Assembly (NCBI GenBank): GCA_020747015.1
Contig: JAGTJM010000039.1
Coordinates: 239,755 to 303,754, forward strand
Source: Pyrenochaeta sp. MPI-SDFR-AT-0127
Taxonomy: Eukaryota > Ascomycota > Dothideomycetes > Pleosporales > Cucurbitariaceae
DNA length: 64,000 nt
Direction of reading: 5' to 3'
The notes beneath the pieces were generated by a model, which did no database searches, was not told the DNA's origin, and saw nothing but the letters and a program-made list of their open reading frames with translations. Positions 55,651 through 64,000 of the stretch are shown here, piece by piece. Both the position numbers and the translations under genes were made by a program. Within the stretch, counting starts at the first letter, position 1; every line of letters begins with the position of its first letter.

Positions 55651-58443
55651 TCAGGTCACGACCCAATTTGTGCTCGCCTGTGACACGTCCACATAATCAA
55701 TTCCAGCATCGACTTTCCGGTCATCATTAGATCTCTTGGCTCGAACAACTGCAGAGCACAACGATTGCACCCAATACCGCTTTCCAGGCCCAACAGACTT
55801 ACGCCCAACCATTGCCAAGAACTCCTGAGGACTATTTGCTTCTCCCAGAGGACGCTGCAGGATCAAGACATACTCACGATCATAGGCCCACTCTACGTCG
55901 TTCTCGGCGACGAAAACTACGTACTTGTGTGACACCGCTTCGGCAGCTTGTTCGACTACAGGAGCAACGACTGGAGCTTTTTCAACCTCCTCGACAACCT
56001 TAGCGGGAGCGGATCTACCAAATGATCCCAACTTTGTCTTGCTCAGACTCGATACTTTGCCGAATGAGGGCGTCTTCGGCATCGCTGGGGGCCGGAAGTA
56101 TGCTCCTGCAATCGGCAGTGGTGAATAACTCACACCAAATCTTCGCTCTGCCATGTTGACTGTCAGACCATGTAACTTTGCTGTGAACTTGATGACATAG
56201 CCTGGATAGTCGACTGGAAGCCCAACAGTCGGGAGAAGAATTGTCTTGTCATTCATCACCACAGACATGAATCGGCGGTCGATACCAAGGCTCCTCGGAA
56301 TATACTTGTTGATATTAACCTTCATGTTTAGCGCGCTGACTTCAAAGTGAATATCGTTCAGGTTCAGATCGCTGTAGTCTTCAATCTTGCTATCCTTCGT
56401 ATCACCGTCCAAATCCCCGAGGCCGGACGCTCTGTGGCCAAGTAGAGATGCGGGAGCCCATCGGAAACCGGGGATGGTGAGGCGTTTGTAGTTGTTGAAG
56501 ATGATGCCTTGGCGGAAACGCCCGATTTCTTCGAGGAAGGCTTTCATGCGTAACTCTGCAGTGCGCTGGCGAGACTTTTCGACTTCAACTTTAGCGTAGG
56601 TGGCGACGCTAGATCCAATGACAGAGGCAACGCACAGCAGTTCGTCGTCAATGTTCGTCGTGCTGCGATAGGAGAGCGAGGACGCAAGATGAGAGTAGAT
56701 AATCCACTTGTTGTCTTGTGGGATCTTTCCTTCTTTGATGCCGTTTACGATACTCTTTACGGTCGTGTAATAGAAACTCGTTTTGCCACTAGCTTGCAGT
56801 GGGAATGCAATGGGGAAGCCTTGGTACGCCATCTTCTTCTCATACTCTTTCGCCAACTCGTCGACGTCGGGCAATTTCAGAGGTTTGTCAGCAAACTGGT
56901 AGTACACTTCTCTTGCCAAGAAGCCTTCTTGGTGTGTCCAGAGGCGTCGTGACCAACCTGAAGCGTAGATTCGGTAGCAAATCTCGCTCACAGAGGCTGT
57001 GGAAGGGATGTTCATCAGCCAAGGATCGATGATGAGAACAGCAACGCTAGAACCATAGATGTCGCGCATAGATTGAATGCTCTTTTTCTTATAAGCTCGA
57101 TCTTCGGGCGAGTTGCCGACGATGCAGCATAGTGTGTCCATCCAAAAGCCTGGAGTAGAGTGGGCGTATTTGGCGGGAAGGTGATTTGCACAGAGATCAT
57201 CAACAAGAGTTTGGATCTTTGCAAGTTGGCAATATGGGAGCGAATTGTCGAACGGGTTGCCTTTGCCATCCGCCCATCTACCGATCGTGAGTTAGAACTC
57301 ATGCTGGGACAAGGTGGAGGGAACTTACACGTGAGAGATTGCAACGAACGGGGGACACTTGGAGATTTCTTCGGAGTATGTGTCGCTTGCGTGTCCGTAC
57401 GTGACAAGTCCTTTGTCCTCAGCATCCCATCTCAAGACGGGCAAATGGCCAGCATCCATGGTTTGTTGGATCGCTTCTCTCAGGCTCTCAGGGCTCTTTG
57501 AAGTGTACTCTGGGAACATATGTTTGAGAAACTTCGGCTCCGGCTCGTAGTCATCTTCCTGGCATTCGGGGTCATGTTGCGTCTCGTACGTCCCGTCCCC
57601 AATCTTTGCTTCGCACGAGTGATCCGTACAAGCATGATGTCCATCCAATTCTTCCAGAGTCTTGCCAGTGGCTGCAGCGATATAGTTCTGTCCATCGATA
57701 TCGAAGTCCTCCATTATCATGGCTGCATCAGACTTGCACCACTTGCGCTGAATGCGCTGATACAAGAGCCTGGAATTCGTAACGGGCCATCTACCCCCGG
57801 CATCGACCTTTTGGTATATAGAGAAAGCTGCTCTGCGGAGTGTGAAGGCCACTGCAATAATAGCTGTTGTCGTTTCGTCTGAGACCGACCACAGCACTTT
57901 TCCGTACTGATGAATAGATCGGTGGTCTTTTCCATTTGCGCAGTGGTAATCAACAATCTTCCGAACGAAGTCGAGAAGCTTCAGTGCCTTTTCAAAAACG
58001 GCGTCGTCTTTCGAAGCCTGATGCTTTTGCCGCCATTGCTTGATCAGCTCTGGTAGTTTAGCTGTAGTAATGAGTCGTGCAGTACGGGGTTTATGCACAG
58101 TCCTCCTCGTAATTGGAGCGAGAAAATCACTTGTCGCGACATGTATCCCACTCAGGGCAAAAACCTCTATCATGAGACCGAAAACGAGCCAGGTCTGAAA
58201 GAATCGCTCGATTTCCCACAGCTCTCGGGTTTTGTCTTCCGCACCTTCTTCGACTCCTCCAAGCAGATCCTCACTGTGTTTGGGCTGGGCCCATACATCG
58301 CCAAGTTCCCAGCCCAGAGCTATGTAGAAGTCGCTGTATTCTTGGCTTTTATTGGATATGTTTTCGTAGTGTAAGGACTCGGGGCAATCGTAGGCTAATT
58401 TCATCCAAGGGCTGGCACCATCAGGTAGGTTGAGGTGATCCAT
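55651..58443 (-). CDS. long HET-like protein (913 aa)
   Basis: HET-related protein with unusual length before and after the motif region. Intron 57278-57328 joins CPPFVAISHV to WADGKGNPFD, recreating the core motif. The next conserved segments are GFWMDTLCCIVG, then KKKSIQSMRDIYGSSVAVLIID and SGWSRRLWTHQEGFLAREV. The first 365 residues are helical without a named domain, but contain a Cys/His-rich stretch (about 275-310: DGHHACTDHSCEAKIGDG and DPECQEDD). The C-terminal 200 residues are beta-rich and end with a Pro/Ala/Val linker and a YVVFVAENDVEWAYDREYV block. Membership is clear from the motif order; the role in allorecognition is family inference. It is convergent with the PaiB-like gene. 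Confidence 0.88.
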
Positions 58444-59256
58444 GATTTCTCTTTGATGCTGTCACCTGGAAATGCGAAATGGTGTGATTTTCAAACGAGA
58501 ACGCAGCATTCAATGCGCAGTAATTGCGAGCATATTGTAGGGACTTCCAAGAATTAGTCTCGGGCACACCATGCCCAATTGGCAGGGCCGCGAATGCAAA
58601 TCACACCAGGCTACGCATATGTTCAGCTTCGAAGATTCAATTGATACTCATATTGCGCAGTGCATCTGCGAGCGATGCATGGGTTGTTCGCCGATTGAAT
58701 ATGCCCAGGAGGAGCTAAAGACCAATGAAGAGCGGGTCGGGATTGCCGAGCTGCATCGCATTCCCCGAAGCAGAAGTATGCAGACATGTAATGAACACGA
58801 ATGTGCAAGCGTGCTGTGGCGAGACAGGATTGGTCCGGAACGCGCGGAGGCGAATATCACGAACCAGCTTCTTAGCTGAAGGTTTGATCGACCGTCAAAT
58901 CGTTCCATTCGAACGTTTGAAAGTCCGGATGACGCTCCGAACGACTGTCGCGGAATGCACGCTATTGGGGGAACTTTTCAGTATGGGCGCATGCAAAGCT
59001 TTCATGTTGATACACGACATGGGTAAACGGCTCGCTTCCCCATGCTTCCTCAACTGTCGGGAGTCAAGGTGGCTTGCGAGAACTTAGCTGAGTGCTCGTA
59101 AATGGTACACACCGTCGAAGATCTTTACGAGACAAGAGTGCCCATTAACTTATTTTGTGTTTGGCCAAATACGAAAGTATGTTGACATGATCTATTGAGC
59201 AGTGTTACGCACCTTTTTTGCTTCCTGATCCAACTCACATTGCCCAAGAAACATCA
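58444..59256. other. divergent intergenic region
   Basis: About 810 bp between the HET start and the membrane-protein start. A 102-codon + frame (58571-58879) is Cys-containing but unrecognised, and it has no splice partner that I can defend. Most of it is likely promoter. Confidence 0.45.
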
Positions 59257-60554
59257 ATGGCACCATTTTATAAGCACTTTCTTCATTCTCGAGACTTTGA
59301 TCTTGATGCACCATCTGCCGCGTTTGAATCTGTCTGGTCAAGTCCAAGCAACTATGCTTTTACAATCCTCCTCCTGCTCGGCGGAGATGTTGTCTCCCGA
59401 GCTCTCGCACAGCTGGCAGGCGGGCGAATTACGCCAGTAGCTTTCTCATTTGGTAAGTCTTTTCTGTCCGAAGATATTTACATCTTCGTTCCTTTCTCCG
59501 AAAGCTGCTGACAAGAATGGTAGGATGGGTGTCATACGCAACAACTGCTATCAACTCGGCCATCGGAGAAAACAAGCTGATGCCACACGCCGACACGCCT
59601 TGTACTGTCATCAACGCTTCGAACGGCCAGTCGCGTAGCAATGGTTCCTGGGTACTTGGTCGGGCCATGCGGGATTTTGAGTTCTGGATGGGCGCTCCCG
59701 TCCAAGCCAAGGTCGAGGAACTGAAGAATGCAAAATGGGCGTACGATAAAGAGACGGCTAGGAAGCAAGGTAAAGATCCAGAGAAGATTGGGTTCCCAGC
59801 ACATGCAGGCCTGGTGGTCAGTGTTTGGGCGTTTGACCCGGACAAGCGGGAGCAACTGCAGAGGCCTGGACGAGATTTATTGTTCTGGTCTGGCGTTGTA
59901 ATTGCGATTCTGCAACTGGGTATATCTGCCATACCGTTAGGAATCTACGGGAATTGGGGAGTCCTTCTCGTGACAGGTTCAGCCATCCTTCTCTGCTTCT
60001 TGACAGGCTGTCAAGCACAGTGGCGACGTGAGAAATGGGCATGCCGGCAGATTGAACCAGGGCAGAAGCGAACATACATCATGACACGAGGAAATGGAGC
60101 GCAGCACGCCATAGTCGTCAAGTGTGACGGGTGTGGACTGAACCTCGAAGACCTATGCACAGGGTTTGACAATCTGGATTCACCGGCCATCTCGTTGACG
60201 TGCAGGCTCTTCATGGTCGCATTGGGTGTGTTGTGGGTGGTGCTACTCATCACCAGCTCGGCCTTGACAGATCAATCATGGTTCCTGATTGCAGTTGGAG
60301 GCATAGGCATGTTGCAGAATATCTTCGTAGCGGGATGGAGCAGGAAACCAGAAGCGCTTGGGCTTCCGCTGAAGTTCCAAACGGTGATTGGCAGTGCAAA
60401 GGTCAGCGCCGCACTGATTGAAGCTGAAAGGACTGTCCCCAAAGTTGGGCGGGCTTTGGTGGGGACCTTCTTCCCAGGTGGTCTCTTTCCCAGCGAAGAG
60501 AAAGAGCTCTTGGCAGTTGAGAATGAGACAAAGAAGGCAAAGAATGAGCTTTGA
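59257..60554 (+). CDS. multi-pass membrane protein of unknown function
   Basis: I do not recognise a named family. The 408-residue product (intron 59453-59523) has about five hydrophobic helices: one near residue 32-50 (AFTILLLLGGDVVSRALAQL), a pair near 205-250 (FWSGVVIAILQLGISAIPLG, WGVLLVTGSAILLCF), and a pair near 310-360 (LFMVALGVLWVVLLIT, WFLIAVGGIGMLQNIF). Two soluble regions separate them. One contains MRDFEFWMGAPVQAKVEEL; the other a CDGCGLNLEDLC cysteine motif. The C-terminus is charged. Similar proteins are, to my memory, common as hypothetical proteins in ascomycetes, often with this W-x-S-Y-A-x-T-A segment. It is divergent from the HET gene, which may be chance or a functional pair. 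Confidence 0.85.
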
Positions 60555-60809
60555 AGCCCCATGGGACAGCCAAAGAGTCTCTTTGCACGTAATAATACCG
60601 CCCCCTTGCTTAACCAAACTGTTGCCAATGATCCTCGCTGGCTATACAATAGCTGGTTGCGGCTCATGAGCTGCTCTCGTCCAAGTCCATGTGTAAACAG
60701 TAATGGCTAAAGATTGTGTCCTGGCCTGATTCAATGGCGCTTTGCCTTTACTCTTCAGTCTCTATTATTGCTTAATGAAAGCCGCCCATGATCAGTTTGA
60801 TACTGCACC

Positions 60810-63188
60810 ATGTCCAACCATGGTTCCCCACACGATGCTGGCACCAGCCAATCCCCCACAGGCGTCGAGATGGCCGTTCAGCATGCGTTTGGTGTTACTC
60901 CAGGCGCTGGGCCTGAACGCATGCAAGAGGGTGATCGCATGAGGACGAGTAGGCTGGAAAACGAGGTGGCGGGGCTCCACATTCTACTAGCGGACAAGGA
61001 AGCCGAAATCCAGAGGCTTAGCGCTGAACACGTGGGTGCTGAAAAAGTCGCGTTCGCTGTTCAAAGCTCCCGCGTCTCTCTCCGCAATAAAACCGTGGTG
61101 CAGGCGGAGACAATGAATGCCGACTACGATCGGATTGCTGAGCTCCAGGCCGAAGCCGACGAATACAACAAGAAATCAATCGAACAGCAATCGCAGATAC
61201 TCAAGCTCCAACGGGAACAAGATGTCGACCGCATCAGCCTACAAGAGCGGGAACAGCAGGTCGTCGCCAAAGACACGGAAAATGCCAAACTGCTCGCAAC
61301 CATCGACCAGATGAGAGAAGATGTCCACAACGAGAAGGCCGCCAGCGAGATTCTCAAGTCCCACCTCGATGACGCATATGCCTCGTTCAACCGAGAGCAA
61401 GCCGCCCGCGAAAACGCAGAGACCGCCCTCAGCGAAGCACAAACTCTCCAGCGCGATACCCAACGGCAGATCGACGACTTGTTTAAACAATTGGCCGAGT
61501 CACAGGATGCCAGCAAGCATCTCCATGAGCAGCTTGAGGCCTATGGTGAGCTCGAGCGCGAGAATGCGAACCTGGAGAACGACGTGGAGATTATGCGCGC
61601 CGAGCGTGCAGACAGGGACCGCATTATCACGGTCAAGGACGAGCGCATCAATCAACTGGAGATACAGTATCAAAAGGAGAGGCAACGCAACCTGCATGCC
61701 GCCGACGCTGCCGATGCCGCTGCTGCCACATCACCAATCGACGCGCCGCCCCAGCCCTTTAATGCCATCGTGGACACGCTCGAAGACGAACTCGCCGCAG
61801 CATCGGACTACGGAGAGTCTGTCTACGAGCCGCTCGAACTCTCTCACGTCACCGAGATTGTCCACGTCACTCCCATCGAGCCGGCCTCGCCGCCTGCCCT
61901 GGTCGTACATGTGCGCGAGGTTGCCAGCATTACACCCATCGCCGCCACGGTACCGACATTTACAGTCAATATGCGTGAGGCAACCAGCATTGCACCTGTT
62001 GCGGCCATTGTTCCGACGTTGACTGAACAAGTGCGCGAAGCTGCTAGCGTGACACCCATTGCACCTACAAAGCCAGTGTTCACGGTGCATGTCAACGAAG
62101 CCGCGGGTGTTACACCTACCGCAGCTTCAATTAAGCCATTGACTGTAAATGTGAGCGAGGCTACCAGTATTACCCCTACTGCGGCTATCATTCCAGCATT
62201 GGCGGTGCATGTGCACGAGGCCACCAGCGTTGCGCCTATTGCACCTGCAAATCCAGCACTCATCGTACAAGTCAATGAAGCTGCCAGCGTTGTGCCTAGT
62301 GCACCCACAAACCCTGCATTCACCGTACATGTGCGCGAAGCCACCAGCGTCGCACCCACTGCACCCGAAAATCCAACACTCACCGTGCATGTCGATGAAG
62401 CTGCCAGCACCAGTCCTATTGAGCGCCAGTTCGCACATACCACCTCCTCTACTCAGACCGACTCCCCTGAGCTGACCACCAAGATGCTCCATCATGCGAC
62501 GCACAGTATTACTCCAACAGCACGCAAAGAGATATTGTCCAGTACTTCTTATACGCAGACTGACACCCCTCGAGCTGAGCAATCCACTGCCAGCGCGCAG
62601 ACGGATGTACCAATGCTGACCGCTGGTATCATCAACACTGCAAGTGTCGACATTGCCCCAGTCGAAGCTGAGAAGACGGAGCTTTACCTCAGCTCTACCT
62701 CGGGCACCCAGACAGCCATCTTGACCCCAGCCATCAAGGTTGCTCCCGTCCTAGTTACCCATGAGGAACGGCCTCGCAAAGAGTATATGCAGAAAAGATC
62801 TATTGCTAGTACTGCTGCTCAGACCATCGAGACAAAGAAGGTGATCGACCCAGCGCCCCCGTTGGTGCTTGCATTGCCCCCGAAAAACATCAGCCTTTTC
62901 CAGACCATCCTTCCACTACTCGCAACCATTCTCGCCGTCTTTTGCTTCAAGTTCTACATGGAGCTACAGGCGTGGAAAAATGCAAACGGCATTGGCTTCG
63001 GGAATGGATACGGAAACGTGTACGGCCACAGCGGCGCATTTGGCAACGGACGCTACCTCTTCGGCGTCATTCCTCTTGCCATGGACGTTGGCAACTCTTG
63101 GTGGTCTGAGCAAGTTGCTCGTACCATGTCTATATTCATTACCCGTGTTGAGGGCTGGGCTGGCCTCACGCCCAAGCCGCTCTATTGA
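60810..63188 (+). CDS. coiled-coil tail-anchored protein with 20-aa repeats
   Basis: Unknown function; 792 residues, intronless. Residues about 45-295 form a long coiled coil rich in Glu, Gln, Lys and Ala heptads. A linker follows (EDELAAASDYGESVYEPLEL), then eight full and one partial 20-residue repeats (366-536, consensus VHV-x-EA-x-S-(V/I)-x-P-x-A-P-x-x-P-x-x-T). A Ser/Thr-rich region carries TQT or AQT motifs near residues 548, 582, 597, 633 and 671. One transmembrane helix (about 694-717, LFQTILPLLATILAVFCFKF) leaves about 75 C-terminal residues with Gly/Asn/Tyr and aromatic motifs. Topology with a big cytosolic coiled coil and a lumenal tail is inferred. It resembles organelle tethers or KASH-type anchors in layout only; no KASH motif is proven. 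Confidence 0.85.
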   Translation: MSNHGSPHDAGTSQSPTGVEMAVQHAFGVTPGAGPERMQEGDRMRTSRLENEVAGLHILLADKEAEIQRLSAEHVGAEKVAFAVQSSRVSLRNKTVVQAETMNADYDRIAELQAEADEYNKKSIEQQSQILKLQREQDVDRISLQEREQQVVAKDTENAKLLATIDQMREDVHNEKAASEILKSHLDDAYASFNREQAARENAETALSEAQTLQRDTQRQIDDLFKQLAESQDASKHLHEQLEAYGELERENANLENDVEIMRAERADRDRIITVKDERINQLEIQYQKERQRNLHAADAADAAAATSPIDAPPQPFNAIVDTLEDELAAASDYGESVYEPLELSHVTEIVHVTPIEPASPPALVVHVREVASITPIAATVPTFTVNMREATSIAPVAAIVPTLTEQVREAASVTPIAPTKPVFTVHVNEAAGVTPTAASIKPLTVNVSEATSITPTAAIIPALAVHVHEATSVAPIAPANPALIVQVNEAASVVPSAPTNPAFTVHVREATSVAPTAPENPTLTVHVDEAASTSPIERQFAHTTSSTQTDSPELTTKMLHHATHSITPTARKEILSSTSYTQTDTPRAEQSTASAQTDVPMLTAGIINTASVDIAPVEAEKTELYLSSTSGTQTAILTPAIKVAPVLVTHEERPRKEYMQKRSIASTAAQTIETKKVIDPAPPLVLALPPKNISLFQTILPLLATILAVFCFKFYMELQAWKNANGIGFGNGYGNVYGHSGAFGNGRYLFGVIPLAMDVGNSWWSEQVARTMSIFITRVEGWAGLTPKPLY
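61905..62415 (+). repeat. 60-bp in-frame minisatellite (20-aa repeats)
   Basis: Units begin at 61905, 61965, 62025, 62085, 62145, 62205, 62265, 62325 and (partial) 62385. Each is exactly 60 bp with no indel, but units differ at many bases, so the array is old or diversifying under length constraint. Confidence 0.9.
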
Positions 63189-64000
63189 GTATCAAGCACT
63201 CCACTCGCGCCATTGCACACTGTGCGTCTGCAACACACGTTACGTCCCTGTGTGACGCACTCAAGACACCCTCGACAAGCATCCAACCAGTGTCCAATTT
63301 TCTTGTCCTATTGTCTTTTTTTTTGCATTCCCGACGATACATACGCTGCGGCTCATGATACCTATTCACGACGGCGTTTTTTTTCACTTTTTTTGTTTGG
63401 CTTCAGCCTGGTGAGCGATGATACCCCCAGATACCCCCCCTTTATTTTGCCCTTTCGACGAAGAGATGCACATTTCACGCAAGGTTCGTGAAGAAGAAGA
63501 GAGAGAAAAAAGAATGAATGACCCCTTGGAAATGGAATTTAATGACTGGTTTGAATGGTTTTTGGCCCTTATTTTATTCAGCTTCGATGTATTTACGATT
63601 ACGCTTTTTTTGTTTGGTTTTTTACGTGTAGATAGATTTTTCCTGCCCCATGAAAATGCAGTATATGAGCTAAGTTGTACAATTTGAGACGCAGAAATAG
63701 ACTTTATTTCATCATGATATGATGCACTACTAAGTTAGCTTACATCTTTTGATTCTTTGAAGCCTGTTTCATGTGCTAAGTAGTTATGTGACTTTTCTTT
63801 ATATCCCGGCACCAATTACTACTTGTTCGCCTCCTGCCCAACCACCCCCTACTTCTGTACAGTGATGTCAGTGTACCCTGATTCCCCAAAATAAAACCCT
63901 CCGAGCTATCACACAACCGAGCTAAGGCGACTCTATGCCGAATGAGTAGTCTAGTCCGTCGGGTAGGGATAGTACAGGACTAGAGAGCAGCACTGGAGTG
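63189..64000. other. window end, no gene recognised
   Basis: This is the 3' flank of the coiled-coil gene, with poly-T and A/T tracts (63316-63325, 63379-63394). An 89-codon frame (63418-63687) has no domain. Nothing is supported up to the window edge. Confidence 0.5.

Noticed and set aside
58571..58879. 102-codon plus frame with several Cys
   Set aside because: No zinc-finger spacing, no good start context and no splice partners; treated as intergenic.
61844..62443. 199-codon minus frame rich in Ala, Val and Thr
   Set aside because: Antisense of the 60-bp coding repeat; it has no domain, and the sense frame has coiled-coil and transmembrane features across the whole length.
1..64000. CRISPR arrays, rRNA, complete transposons or viral genes
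   Set aside because: None seen: no reverse transcriptase, transposase or integrase motifs and no spaced identical repeats. The only arrays are the 12-bp and 60-bp tandem repeats and microsatellites.

Overview
This window is nuclear DNA from a filamentous ascomycete. The evidence is short GT-AG introns (about 47-120 nt) with CTAAC-like branch points, three Zn2Cys6 regulators, two HET-domain genes, a caleosin and secreted plant-polymer enzymes. The gene set (RTA1, PL3, GH134, a DUF8035-like protein) suggests a plant-associated Dothideomycete, probably Pleosporales. That placement is inference, not a computed phylogeny. I see about 27 protein genes, one intron-containing tRNA-Val, one decayed gene, and no recognisable complete transposon, rRNA or CRISPR.

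Layout. 0.5-5.2 kb: secreted GH29 alpha-L-fucosidase, a 12-bp tandem repeat abutting a frameshifted gene remnant, and an RTA1-like membrane protein. 6.3-15.5 kb: a Zn2Cys6 regulator, the small assembly factor PET191 (divergent from a steryl-ester/TAG lipase), a HET protein and a nitronate monooxygenase. 16-24 kb: tRNA-Val(CAC), a membrane-anchored seven-bladed PLL-like lectin, dynein light intermediate chain divergent from the spliceosomal RRM protein Ist3, and an unidentified two-exon gene. 26-34 kb: PL3 pectate lyase, an NmrA/isoflavone-reductase-like protein, a D-2-hydroxyacid dehydrogenase and an MFS sugar porter. 35-40 kb: a large disordered DUF8035-like protein and a caleosin. 41-55.5 kb: an accessory-looking block of Zn2Cys6 regulator, GH134-like mannanase, CocE/NonD hydrolase (with a GC-AG intron), PhyH-family dioxygenase, a second Zn2Cys6 regulator, an MFS transporter and a PaiB-like FMN-binding protein. 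55.6-63.2 kb: a 913-residue HET protein, a multi-pass membrane protein, and a coiled-coil, tail-anchored protein with perfect 60-bp in-frame repeats and several TQT motifs.

How they may work together. The secreted or surface set (fucosidase, lectin, pectate lyase, mannanase) with the sugar porter fits growth on plant cell walls. The CocE hydrolase, PhyH oxygenase, regulator and MFS pump are tightly packed and look like a small catabolic or specialised-metabolism cluster without a backbone synthase. PET191, Ist3, dynein LIC and the lipase are housekeeping. All exon joins were checked by hand for frame, and every spliced CDS listed has a length divisible by three. No homology search was possible.
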